In this document: one piece after another, positions 6,883 to 13,727 of the stretch
Numbering within the stretch: the first letter of the stretch is position 1
Layout of the letters: each line of letters begins with the position of its first letter
DNA from: DATMNI01 sp035570275
GTDB taxonomy: Bacteria > Acidobacteriota > Terriglobia > Bryobacterales > Bryobacteraceae
DNA: 13,727 nt
Direction of reading: 5' to 3'
Assembly: GCA_035570275.1 (NCBI GenBank)
Contig: DATMNI010000096.1
Coordinates: forward strand, 1 to 13,727
Notes under the pieces: generated by a model
What the model saw: only the letters and a program-made list of their open reading frames with translations
Databases searched by the model: none
Told to the model about the DNA's origin: nothing
Translations under genes and position numbers: made by a program

Positions 6883-9879
6883 ATGATGTTGGTGCGACTT
6901 GGGTTCACCCATCTTCTCTGCGCGCTTCTGGTTATGGTGGCAGGGCCGGCTGCTCTTCTGGCCCAACACCAGAACTTTGAGGGCAAACGCGTAGTCAACA
7001 TTCGCTTCGATCCCGCCGAACAGCCGCTGGAGTCCTCGGAGCTGTTCCAGTTCCTTCCGCTCAAAATCAATCAGCCGCTAAAAATGTCGGTGGTGCGGGA
7101 TAGCATTGACCGTTTGTTCGCCACCGGCCGGTACGCCGATATCCAGGTGGACGCGCAGCCTTCGGATGATGGCGTAATGGTGACGTTTCGCACCAAGAAC
7201 AGTTGGTTCATCGGCGGTGTTGCCGTCACCCATGGCGTTGCCGATCCTCCCAATGCCGGCCAGCTTGAGAATGCTACGCGTCTGGAACTAGGTGAGCCTT
7301 ACACTGATGCCAAATTGCAGGAGGCCATCGCCGGCCAGCAGCGGCTGCTGCAAAGCAACGGTCTCTACCGAACCCAGGTCCGCCCGATCTTCGATCACGA
7401 CAATTCCCACCAGCAGGTGAACATCCGGTTCGAAATCGACAGTGGTCCGCGTGCCCGTTTCGGCCCACCTGTGCTGCTGGGTGACGTGAAGATGAATCAG
7501 AACCGGATTATCTCCGCCACGAAATTCCGCGAGTGGTTTTTCGACCGGTGGATCCTGGGCGCCTGGAAGCCGGTCACCCAGTTGCGCGTCCGGCAGGGTC
7601 TGGATGGCGTCCGCACGCTGTATCAGAGGGAAAACCGCCTGGAGTCCAAGGTGGCGCTGGAGTCCATGAAGTACGATGCCGAGACCAACCGGGCCGTGCC
7701 TACGTTCCGCATCGACCCGGGCCCGCGCATCCAGGTCAACGCGATCGGCGCCAAGGTGTCGCAGAGAACGCTGCGGCGCTACATCCCCATTTTCGAGGAG
7801 CGGGCCGTCGACCAGGATCTGCTGTTGGAAGGCACGCGCAACCTGCGCGACTACCTGCAGGCACAGGGTTACTACGAAGCCGAGGTGGCGTTCAAACAGC
7901 AAAACGTGGTCAACGACAAGGCCGCCATCGATTACCTGATCAACACCGGCCCGCGTCACAAGCTGGTGGCCATCGCCATCACCGGAAACAAATACTTCAC
8001 CAGTGAAGTGATCCGCGAACGCATGTTCCTGCAGACGGCCAGCTTTCTGCAGTTTCCGCACGGGCGCTACAGCGGAAACCTGCTGGCGCGCGACATCGAT
8101 TCCATCAAGAATCTTTACGCGTCCAACGGGTTTCAAGACACCAAAGTCGTCTCGCGGGGGGAAGACGACTATCGCGGAAAAGTCGGCGACATCGCCGTCT
8201 TCCTGCAGATCGAAGAGGGGCCGCAGCGCTTCGTCGACAAAGTTCAAGTAGACGGAGTGGAGAAGCTGGACAAGGCGCGCCTGATTTCCAGGCTAAGTTC
8301 CTCCGAAGGCCAGCCTTTCAGCGAATTCAACGTGGCGGTGGATCGCGACACCATTCTGGCGCAGTACTTCGAAAACGGTTTTCCGCAAGCCAGGTTCGAG
8401 TGGAGTTCCAAACCGGCCGCCCAGCCCAACCGCGTGGACTTGTTTTTCAAAATCGACGAAGGCAAACAGCAATTCGTCCGCGAAGTGCTGATCAACCCGA
8501 CGGGACTGCAGACTACCAACCCGGCGTTGGTGTCGCGGAACCTCCTGCTCAACCCCGGAGACCCGCTTTCGCCGACGGCGATTACCGATACCCAGCGGAA
8601 GCTCTACGACCTTGGCGTTTTCGCCCGCGTGAACGCAGCCATTGAAAACCCGGACGGCGAAACCGATCGCAAGTACGTCCTCTACAACATGGAAGAGGCC
8701 GCGCGGTATTCTTTGGCGGTCGGCGTGGGCGCCGAATTGGGGCGCATCGGCGGCTGCCAGACCTGTCTGGATGCGCCCGCCGGCCAGAACGGCTTCTCGC
8801 CGCGCATATCCTTTGATGTCGCGCGAAACAATCTGTGGGGGTTGGGCCATAGCCTCAGCCTGCGCACGCGTGCGTCTACCCTGGACCGCCGCGCATTGTT
8901 GACTTACACCTGGCCGCGCTTCCGCGGGCAGGACCGCCTGAGCCTCTCCTTCAACGGCCTGTATGAAGACTCGCGCGATGTCCGCACCTTCTCGTTCAAA
9001 CGGGCGGAAGGCTCGGTTCAGGTTTCGCAGCGGCTTTCCAAAGCCACCACTTTTTTCTATCGCTATACGTATCGCCGCGTCAGCGTGGATGCGGCGACGC
9101 TCAAGATCACACCCTTCCTGATTCCTTTGCTCGCCCAGCCGGTGCGTGTCGGCATCGCCTCCTTCAACATTGTTCAAGACCGGCGCGACGACCCGGTGGA
9201 CCCGCACAAAGGCATCTACAACACGGTTGACCTGGGCATCGCCACTCACCTCCTTGGTTCGCAGGTCAACCTCCTGCGCCTCCTGGTGAGGAACGCGACC
9301 TACCACCCTATCGGCAAGAAGTTTGTACTGGCGCGCAGCACGGAGTTCGGCAACATCTATGCGTTCCCGCGTATCGTCGACCCCCTGAACGACGTCCCGC
9401 TGGCGGAGCGCTTCTTCGGCGGCGGCGGCACTTCGCACCGCGGTTTCCCGGAAAACCAATCAGGGCCGCGCGATGCCACCACCGGCTTCCCCCTGGGCGG
9501 TACGGCGCTGCTGTTCAATCAGACCGAACTTCGCTTTCCGCTGATCGGAGATAATATCGGCGGAGTGCTCTTTCACGACGCGGGTAACACCTATTCCAGC
9601 CTGGGGAGCATGTCGTTCCGTGTCAGGCAGAAGAACGAGCAGGATTTCGACTACATGGTGCACGCCGTCGGCATCGGCATCCGGTATCGCACCCCGGTTG
9701 GGCCTCTGCGGGTCGACCTGGGATACAGCATCAATCCTCCGGCCTTCTTCGGATTCAAGGGCACGGAGCAGGATTTGATCACCGCCGGCGTGAATCCCTG
9801 TGCCAGCATCCCCAACAAGTGCGTCCAGCAGAGCGTGAGCCACTTCCAGTATTTCTTCTCGATCGGACAAACGTTTTGA
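6883..9879 (+). CDS. bamA: Omp85/BamA-family outer-membrane assembly protein with about seven POTRA repeats
   Basis: It inserts beta-barrel proteins into the outer membrane. Numbered from the ATG at 6883 (998 aa), residues 1-28 are a signal peptide with a hydrophobic core ending at LLA-Q. About seven POTRA-like units follow, near 36-103, 108-188, 192-278, 282-358, 360-443, 449-525 and 530-605. Several show the 'G...G.Y..A.V' or 'L...G+F..V' ending (QAQGYYEAEV, ASNGFQDTKV, ENGFPQARF, YDLGVFARV). The barrel spans about 607-998 and contains the loop-6 motif SHRGFPEN (VRGF-like) and a terminal Phe in FFSIGQTF, the export signal. Two cysteine pairs (625/628 and 973/980) may form surface disulfides. 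E. coli BamA has five POTRAs and about 800 residues, so this is an enlarged form. A GTG at 6868 is an alternative start, but the leader fits the ATG better. No skp or lpxD neighbours, so it may be a paralogue. Confidence 0.9.
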   Translation: MMLVRLGFTHLLCALLVMVAGPAALLAQHQNFEGKRVVNIRFDPAEQPLESSELFQFLPLKINQPLKMSVVRDSIDRLFATGRYADIQVDAQPSDDGVMVTFRTKNSWFIGGVAVTHGVADPPNAGQLENATRLELGEPYTDAKLQEAIAGQQRLLQSNGLYRTQVRPIFDHDNSHQQVNIRFEIDSGPRARFGPPVLLGDVKMNQNRIISATKFREWFFDRWILGAWKPVTQLRVRQGLDGVRTLYQRENRLESKVALESMKYDAETNRAVPTFRIDPGPRIQVNAIGAKVSQRTLRRYIPIFEERAVDQDLLLEGTRNLRDYLQAQGYYEAEVAFKQQNVVNDKAAIDYLINTGPRHKLVAIAITGNKYFTSEVIRERMFLQTASFLQFPHGRYSGNLLARDIDSIKNLYASNGFQDTKVVSRGEDDYRGKVGDIAVFLQIEEGPQRFVDKVQVDGVEKLDKARLISRLSSSEGQPFSEFNVAVDRDTILAQYFENGFPQARFEWSSKPAAQPNRVDLFFKIDEGKQQFVREVLINPTGLQTTNPALVSRNLLLNPGDPLSPTAITDTQRKLYDLGVFARVNAAIENPDGETDRKYVLYNMEEAARYSLAVGVGAELGRIGGCQTCLDAPAGQNGFSPRISFDVARNNLWGLGHSLSLRTRASTLDRRALLTYTWPRFRGQDRLSLSFNGLYEDSRDVRTFSFKRAEGSVQVSQRLSKATTFFYRYTYRRVSVDAATLKITPFLIPLLAQPVRVGIASFNIVQDRRDDPVDPHKGIYNTVDLGIATHLLGSQVNLLRLLVRNATYHPIGKKFVLARSTEFGNIYAFPRIVDPLNDVPLAERFFGGGGTSHRGFPENQSGPRDATTGFPLGGTALLFNQTELRFPLIGDNIGGVLFHDAGNTYSSLGSMSFRVRQKNEQDFDYMVHAVGIGIRYRTPVGPLRVDLGYSINPPAFFGFKGTEQDLITAGVNPCASIPNKCVQQSVSHFQYFFSIGQTF

Positions 9880-9933
9880 CGGGCGGCTTGCGGGCGGGTT
9901 GTTAACTACGTCGGTCACTTCAGAAGTACACCG
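9533..9933 (+). repeat. Upstream copy of a direct repeat: bamA 3' end plus flank
   Basis: This stretch, covering the last 347 bases of bamA and 54 bases beyond it, recurs in the same orientation at 13209-13556. About 20 mismatches were counted by eye over the first 222 aligned bases. This copy additionally contains bases 9754-9793 and 9909-9924, both absent from the other copy. It is the intact, coding version. Confidence 0.9.
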
Positions 9934-9938
9934 ACGTA
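9907..9938. terminator. Long inverted repeat after bamA
   Basis: TACGTCGGT (9907-9915) pairs with ACCGACGTA (9930-9938), a perfect 9-bp stem. The 14 bases between them contain a second perfect dyad, ACTTC-A-GAAGT (9917-9927), so the whole can fold into one long, nearly continuous hairpin. It starts 28 bases after the bamA stop and lies between convergent genes. No T-run follows on either strand, so it may stop transcription by Rho, protect the mRNA 3' end, or serve as a protein site; bidirectional termination is the simplest guess. Confidence 0.5.
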
Positions 9939-9960
9939 TCGGGAAACCGCTTGCTAACGC

Positions 9961-10000
9961 GCGCGGCTCCGATCCGAGCGCGGCTCCGGTCGGAGCCGCG
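9961..10000. terminator. GC-rich hairpin with a duplicated arm between convergent genes
   Basis: CGCGGCTCC (9979-9987), loop GGTC, GGAGCCGCG (9992-10000) is a perfect 9-bp stem-loop. The left arm also occurs 17 bases earlier, as GCGCGGCTCCG at 9961-9971 and again at 9978-9988, so the right arm could pair with either copy. It lies between the stops of bamA (9879) and the orphan permease (10059) and may act with the hairpin at 9907-9938 to separate converging transcription. There is no T-run. Confidence 0.45.
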
Positions 10001-10058
10001 ACCGTTTAGGGAGCGGTGGGAGCGGCTTCATCCTTCGTTGCGTTACCAAGACCATGTC

Positions 10059-12791
10059 TTACTCGTGCCGCAGCGCCGCCAGCGGGTCAATTCGGGATGC
10101 TCGCCTTGCCGGCGCATAGCCAGCCAGAATCGCGGCGCTTAGGAGGACGACACCGGCCAGCGCCAGGGTTCCCGGATCATTGGGCTGGGTCTCGAACAGA
10201 AACGATTTGACAAGCTGGGACGCGCTCAACGCGGCAGGCACGCCGATCGCGAGTCCCACCGCCGCCAGTAGTAGAACGCGGCGCAGAACCATCCATACCA
10301 CGGCGCCGCGCTGCGCGCCGAGAGCCATACGGATTCCAATCTCGCCGGTCTGCCGCGCGACGCTGTAGGACATCGTCCCGTAGAGTCCCACGCACGCGGT
10401 CAGGAGAGCGAGAACCGCGAAACCGGTGCATAGTTTCGCGAACGTGACTTCCTGGCTGATCGTGCGATCGATTTCCGCAGCCTGTGTGACCACGTTGGTG
10501 ACGGGTATGCGTGAATCCGCCTCCCGCACGATCTCACGCACACTCTTGACATACCTCAGCGGATCACCCGCAGTGTGCAGCGCGTAGGTCATTCGGTCCG
10601 GAGAAAACTGGCTGACCGCTACGAACACGATCATTGGACTCTCCTCTTCATCTTTCGGATCACCGTACTGCAGGTTAGCCGACACGCCGACGATTTCGAG
10701 ATCGCGCTTCTCGTCCGGGAGCGTGATGCGCCGGCCGACCGGATTGTCATGCCCGAAGTAAGTCCGCGCCAGCCCCTCGCTGATGACTGCAACCGGCGTG
10801 GAGCCCGGTTGGTCGCGGTCGTCAATCTCACGCCCGGCCAGCATCGGAATCTGCATCGTCGTGAGGTAACGCGGTCCGGCGACCAGGACGCGTGCGTCTT
10901 CGATGGTAACAGCGCCGATGTTCATGGTCCCGCGGATCGGCGACCCGACACGGCCGGCGCTGATGATCGAGGATTGCGAAAGAGTCGCGCTGCTCACTCC
11001 GGGGACCGATTCGAAGCGCTTGCGCAGGTTCGCGTAAAAAGTGGCGATCTCCGGGGGGCGATGCCCGGCCTGGCCCGCATTCAACGAGAACAGAAGGATG
11101 TTCTCGCGGGCGTATCCCAGTTGGATGGAATGCAGGTTGTTGAGTGTCTCGACAAACAGACCCGCGGCGACCAGGATGAGAAAAGAGATCGCGATTTGGG
11201 CGACCACCAGAACGTGCTGCGCCGGGCGGCGCGGTCCGCCCCCGCGGCCATCCTTCAGCGTGGGCATGACGTCCGGACGCGTCGACTGAATCGCCGGCGC
11301 GAGGCCAAACAACAGGCCGCAAACCACGGAGAGCGCCGCCGTCACGCCCAGCACGTGCCAGTTCAATTCCGCGTGCAGCGTAAAGTTCTCCTGCCCGTTG
11401 GAGAGCAGAAACGTCAGCGATCGCACGCCCCAGATCGCAAACAAGACCCCTAATGCTCCGCCGAGCGACGCCAGCATCACACTCTCGGTAAGCAACTGCC
11501 GCACCACGCGGAACCGTCCCGCTCCCAGGCTGAGCCGGACAGCCATTTCGCGGCGTCGCGCGGCGGCCCTTGCCAGCAGCAGATTGGCGATGTTCGCGCA
11601 CGCGATCGCCAGGATCAATCCCACCATCGTCAGCAGCACGTACAGAGGTTTGGAATACTTGCGGCGCAAGCTACCCAGACCGGCGGCGCCGGGATTCATC
11701 ATCAGCGCGGGCAGTTTGGCGCGCTCACCGTCGGTCTTGGCGGTGGCGGCAACCCATTGATAGAAGCGAGGAGCCAGCGCGGCCTGCGCCTGGGCCATGC
11801 TTACGCCGGGACGCAGGCGGCCCATCATTTCGATCCAGTAGAAGTTTCCGTCGCCATACATACGAGCCGCTCTGGCGCCGTCCAGAAGCACATTCGTGTG
11901 CAACGGAAGGTAGAGGTCCGGCGCCGCCGCAGGGTCGACTCCGAAGAATTCTGGCGGCGCGACGCCGATCACCGTGAAGGGAGTGTTATCGACGAGGATC
12001 GACTGTCCAATCGCATTCGGCGGTCCTCCAAAGCGATTTTGGCTTGTAGCGAAACTGATTACGGCGACCGGCGCTGCGCCTGGACGGTCGTCTTCGGAGT
12101 CGATCAGATGTCCCGCGGCCGGCGACACCGCCAGGCCGCGAAAATACTCGCCGGTGACGTACTCCGTGCTGGCGCTCGTGGCCTGCCCCCGGATGGCCAG
12201 GGTCTTGTTGTGTCCGTTGAAGTATCCGAAAAGCGCGGAAAAGACGGGATTCTCCTCGCGAAGCGTCCCGAAGGCGCCGTACGGGAACATCCCGCTGACC
12301 ATGGCGCCTTTGTCGCCCGGCCAGAGAATGCCTTGTACCCCGTGAATGACGTGGACCCATTCCTTGCTGCCCTCCTGGGGCGGCCGGCTATGCCAATTCA
12401 GGACCACCAGGGACTCGGGATCGGCCACCGGCAGCGAGCGCAACAGAATCGACTCCATGAAGCTGTAGATCGCCGTATTGGCCCCGATGCCGAGCGCCAG
12501 CGACAAGACCGCCAGGGCGCTGAATGCCTTGTTGGCGGTCATGGTGCGACAGCCATAGCGGACATCCTGGCCAAGTTCCGACCAAAACCGTGTCATCCAA
12601 ATCTCCCGTGACTCTTCGTGCTTCAGTCCGACGTTGCCAAATCGCCGGCGCGCTTCAGCCCGGGCGCGCTCTGCCGTCATACCGTCTGCTTGCAGTTCCG
12701 CGGCTTTTTCCGCAAGGTGGAGTTCCATTTCCTCACGCAGCGCCTCGCTGCGCCTGGCGCTTTCTATCCAATACCTCAGCCGTCGTAACAT
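10059..12791 (-). CDS. Orphan two-FtsX-domain permease of the acidobacterial ADOP family
   Basis: This inner-membrane protein resembles two fused MacB-type permease halves but has no ATPase gene beside it, which defines the 'acidobacterial duplicated orphan permease' group. Of its 910 residues, 1-70 are a soluble, helical, charged prefix (SEALREEMELHLAEKAAELQ, ERARAEARRRFGN) typical of the family. Next come a helix at about 88-112 (AFSALAVLSLALGIGANTAI), a periplasmic domain, and FtsX core one (about 382-500, with RRREMAVRLSLGAGR). A helix at about 526-548 precedes a second periplasmic domain and FtsX core two (about 783-910, with RQTGEIGIRMALGAQ and YAPARRASRIDPLAALRHE). The ATG at 12791 is favoured because GGAGGA lies nine bases upstream; a GTG at 12800 overlapping the padR stop (GTGA) is the alternative. 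It is co-transcribed with padR. Function is unknown; which ATPase, if any, serves it cannot be read here. Confidence 0.92.
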   Translation of the reverse strand: MLRRLRYWIESARRSEALREEMELHLAEKAAELQADGMTAERARAEARRRFGNVGLKHEESREIWMTRFWSELGQDVRYGCRTMTANKAFSALAVLSLALGIGANTAIYSFMESILLRSLPVADPESLVVLNWHSRPPQEGSKEWVHVIHGVQGILWPGDKGAMVSGMFPYGAFGTLREENPVFSALFGYFNGHNKTLAIRGQATSASTEYVTGEYFRGLAVSPAAGHLIDSEDDRPGAAPVAVISFATSQNRFGGPPNAIGQSILVDNTPFTVIGVAPPEFFGVDPAAAPDLYLPLHTNVLLDGARAARMYGDGNFYWIEMMGRLRPGVSMAQAQAALAPRFYQWVAATAKTDGERAKLPALMMNPGAAGLGSLRRKYSKPLYVLLTMVGLILAIACANIANLLLARAAARRREMAVRLSLGAGRFRVVRQLLTESVMLASLGGALGVLFAIWGVRSLTFLLSNGQENFTLHAELNWHVLGVTAALSVVCGLLFGLAPAIQSTRPDVMPTLKDGRGGGPRRPAQHVLVVAQIAISFLILVAAGLFVETLNNLHSIQLGYARENILLFSLNAGQAGHRPPEIATFYANLRKRFESVPGVSSATLSQSSIISAGRVGSPIRGTMNIGAVTIEDARVLVAGPRYLTTMQIPMLAGREIDDRDQPGSTPVAVISEGLARTYFGHDNPVGRRITLPDEKRDLEIVGVSANLQYGDPKDEEESPMIVFVAVSQFSPDRMTYALHTAGDPLRYVKSVREIVREADSRIPVTNVVTQAAEIDRTISQEVTFAKLCTGFAVLALLTACVGLYGTMSYSVARQTGEIGIRMALGAQRGAVVWMVLRRVLLLAAVGLAIGVPAALSASQLVKSFLFETQPNDPGTLALAGVVLLSAAILAGYAPARRASRIDPLAALRHE

Positions 12792-12796
12792 GGCCG

Positions 12797-13135
12797 TCAC
12801 TCCTCCCCCATCACACGGGCGATCGCCAGCGTGAGTTTGGCGTACTTCCGGGTTTCAACGGCTAGCTGTTTGCGGCCAGCCGCCGTGATCTTGTAGATCC
12901 TCGCCCGCCGATTATTCGACGTCACGCCCCAGGCACCGTCGATCCAGCCGTTTAGCTCCAGCCGCTGGAGAGCGGGGTACAGCGAGCCCTCCTCGACGAG
13001 GACCTCATTGCCGGACGATTGTTGAATGAACTGGACTATGCCGTATCCATGGAGGTCGCGCAGCGACAGCGTCCGCAGAATCAACATGTCCAGTGAACCG
13101 GGCAACGAATCGTTCTTTTGCGCCTTGCGTCCCAT
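12797..13135 (-). CDS. PadR-family transcriptional regulator
   Basis: This 112-residue winged-helix repressor has the standard PadR core: LPGSLDMLILRTLSLRDLHG, then YGIVQFIQQ, VEEGSLYPALQRLELNGWI (recognition helix and following segment), and the wing RRARIYKITAAGRKQL. It ends with a helix, ETRKYAKLTLAIARVM, that would form the dimer interface. PadR proteins usually repress their own operon and release DNA on binding a small phenolic or toxic ligand. The gene is the first of a two-gene unit and its stop (TGA, 12799-12797) lies next to the permease start. This PadR-ADOP pairing is a recurring acidobacterial arrangement, so the permease is presumably its main target. No clear Shine-Dalgarno precedes the ATG at 13135; the candidate promoter implies a very short leader. 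Confidence 0.93.
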   Translation of the reverse strand: MGRKAQKNDSLPGSLDMLILRTLSLRDLHGYGIVQFIQQSSGNEVLVEEGSLYPALQRLELNGWIDGAWGVTSNNRRARIYKITAAGRKQLAVETRKYAKLTLAIARVMGEE

Positions 13136-13138
13136 ACC

Positions 13139-13178
13139 AAGAATTCTTAGCTTACAGCGACGAGATCACGCGAGTCAA
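13139..13178 (-). promoter_or_regulatory. Candidate promoter and operator of the padR-permease operon
   Basis: On the minus strand TTGACT (plus 13178-13173) matches five of six -35 bases and is followed, 18 bases on, by TAAGCT (13154-13149), a poor -10. A perfect 10-bp palindrome AAGAATTCTT (13139-13148) sits between this -10 and the ATG, where a PadR dimer could block initiation. Transcription from here would give a leader of fewer than ten bases, consistent with the missing ribosome site. Assignment is by position and consensus only. Confidence 0.45.
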
Positions 13179-13208
13179 ATTCGGATTGGCGAGCCCTCGC
13201 GCCGCAAG

Positions 13209-13518
13209 GCTTTCCGTTGATCGGAAACAATATCAGCGGAGTGCTCTTTCACGACGCGGGCAACACCTCCTATTCCAGTCTGGGCAACATGTCGTTCCGG
13301 GTCAGCCAGAAGAACAAGCAGGATTTCGACTACCTGGTGCTCGCCGTCGGTTTCGGCATCCGGTTTCGCACCCCGGTTGGGCCTCTGCGCGTCGACCTGG
13401 GATACGGCATCAATCCCCCGTCCTTCTTCGGAATCCCTGCGCCAGCGTCCTCAACAAGTGCGTCCAGCAGAGCCTGGGCCACTTCCATTATTTCTTCTCG
13501 ATCGGACAAGCGTTTTGA
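13209..13518 (+). pseudogene. Decayed second copy of the bamA 3' end
   Basis: From GCTTTCCG at 13209 the sequence follows bamA from base 9533. The frame starting FPLIGNNISGVLFHDAGNT matches the last barrel strands of the intact protein. One codon is inserted (GNT-S-YSSL). After FFG at about 13432 a 40-base segment present in bamA (9754-9793) is missing, which shifts the frame; the terminal strands continue in another frame as NPCASVLNKCVQQSLGHF and FFSIGQAF, ending at the TGA 13516-13518. There is no start codon, signal peptide, POTRA region or most of the barrel. Base differences include both silent and replacement changes, so the copy has been diverging for some time. It is noncoding debris of a second bamA-like gene or of a partial duplication. 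Confidence 0.9.
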
Positions 13519-13556
13519 CTGGCCGCTTGCGGGCGGGTTGTTAACTAAGTACACCG
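13209..13556 (+). repeat. Downstream copy of the bamA 3'-end direct repeat
   Basis: Partner of the repeat at 9533-9933, same orientation, offset 3,676 bases at its left border. Resemblance continues past the stop codon (CTTGCGGGCGGGTTGTTAAC in both) to AGTACACCG at 13548-13556, with 16 bases (9909-9924 of the other copy) missing. Beyond 13556 the two sequences no longer match. The two copies enclose the whole padR-permease operon. Confidence 0.88.
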
Positions 13557-13560
13557 TTTC

Positions 13561-13584
13561 AAATACAGTCTCGTATTTCGAGAC
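13561..13584. repeat. Two overlapping, mutually exclusive small hairpins
   Basis: AAATAC (13561-13566) pairs with GTATTT (13573-13578). GTCTCG (13568-13573) pairs with CGAGAC (13579-13584). The two stems overlap and cannot form together. The stretch lies just beyond the end of the repeated block, upstream of the possible gene at 13672. Short perfect stems like these may be operators or chance. Confidence 0.35.
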
Positions 13585-13630
13585 AGCCGCTCCGTGAGAA
13601 GCTGTGAAAAATTCTGCTCTTGTAATAACA

Positions 13631-13655
13631 AAGTACTTTTCATTTTGGAGTACTT
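13631..13655. promoter_or_regulatory. Repeated AGTACTT motif upstream of a possible gene
   Basis: AGTACTT occurs at 13632-13638 and again at 13649-13655, 17 bases apart, about one and a half helical turns. The first copy sits in the palindrome AAAGTACTTT. The surroundings (13600-13665) are AT-rich compared with the rest of the window, as expected of a promoter. A pair of regulator half-sites ahead of the start at 13672 is the likely reading; no regulator can be named. Confidence 0.4.
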
Positions 13656-13671
13656 GCTCCATACTAGAGGT

Positions 13672-13727
13672 ATGGATGCCCCCTGCCAGCCAGCCTTGAT
13701 CGAGATCCCTGAGCAGCCGCCCCGCAA
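13672..13727 (+). CDS. Possible start of an unrecognised protein (cut by right edge)
   Basis: An ATG at 13672 opens a frame that runs 18 complete codons to the edge, reading MDAPCQPALIEIPEQPPR. AGAGG lies directly before it, too close to be an ideal ribosome site. The upstream AT-rich repeats support a promoter. The fragment is too short to assign a family, and a chance open frame is quite possible. Confidence 0.33.
   Translation, partial: MDAPCQPALIEIPEQPPR

Noticed and set aside
5784..6980. A 398-codon plus-strand frame opposite the ThiF-like gene
   Set aside because: It is antisense to a gene with all the E1-like motifs and itself shows only low-complexity Arg/Gly/Ala sequence.
8293..9459. 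A 388-codon antisense frame within bamA, and a 319-codon one at 7288-8247
   Set aside because: Compositional shadows; the Omp85 frame covers the same bases with signal peptide, POTRA and barrel features.
10575..12611. Plus-strand frames of 292 and 284 codons opposite the orphan permease
   Set aside because: No domain pattern; they are antisense to well-supported FtsX and periplasmic domains.
13093..13518. A 141-codon plus-strand frame joining the padR promoter region to the bamA terminal strands
   Set aside because: Its first part is antisense to padR and its end is the frameshifted remnant; there is no upstream promoter or ribosome site for it.
9533..13556. The padR-permease cassette as a transposon or integron unit
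   Set aside because: No transposase, integrase, terminal inverted repeats or short target-site duplication is visible; the flanks are long homologous gene fragments instead.

Overview
The window looks like an accessory stretch of an acidobacterial chromosome, most likely the Solibacteres/Bryobacterales group. Three gene families that are strongly expanded there support this. They are a TIGR03435-type secreted protein cut by the left edge, a PadR regulator translationally coupled to an orphan two-FtsX-domain permease (the 'acidobacterial duplicated orphan permease', ADOP), and GC-rich genes with many long shadow frames. The taxonomic call is inference from family content only.

Layout, left to right. 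(1) 1-225, minus: N-terminal part of a TIGR03435-family protein. (2) 402-3580, plus: an ABC ATPase overlapping a ten-helix FtsX permease by one base, a YbbA/YbbP-like exporter or lipoprotein-handling pair. (3) 3631-4660: two type II toxin-antitoxin modules placed back to back. The minus-strand antitoxin plus ParE/RelE toxin look intact. The plus-strand ParD-like antitoxin is intact, but its ParE toxin breaks off after 38 codons. (4) 4611-5687, minus: a DUF4126 membrane protein in visibly lower-GC DNA, whose last codons lie antisense over the broken toxin; this marks a rearrangement junction. (5) 5820-6836, minus: a ThiF/MoeB-type adenylyltransferase. (6) 6883-9879, plus: a long Omp85/BamA-family outer-membrane assembly protein with about seven POTRA repeats. 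(7) 10059-13135, minus: padR followed by the ADOP permease. (8) 13209-13556: a decayed second copy of the bamA 3' end and its downstream flank. (9) 13557-13727: a more AT-rich stretch with small inverted and direct repeats, leading to a possible gene start that runs off the right edge.

The most notable structure is that the padR-ADOP operon is bracketed by two direct copies, about 350-400 bp each, of the same bamA 3'-end sequence, roughly nine-tenths identical by eye where they align. The downstream copy has a 40-bp deletion that destroys its frame and a 16-bp deletion that removes one arm of the bamA 3' hairpin. Together with the broken toxin and the low-GC DUF4126 block, this points to repeated duplication, insertion and deletion in this region. 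No tRNA, rRNA, CRISPR array, transposase or integrase was seen.
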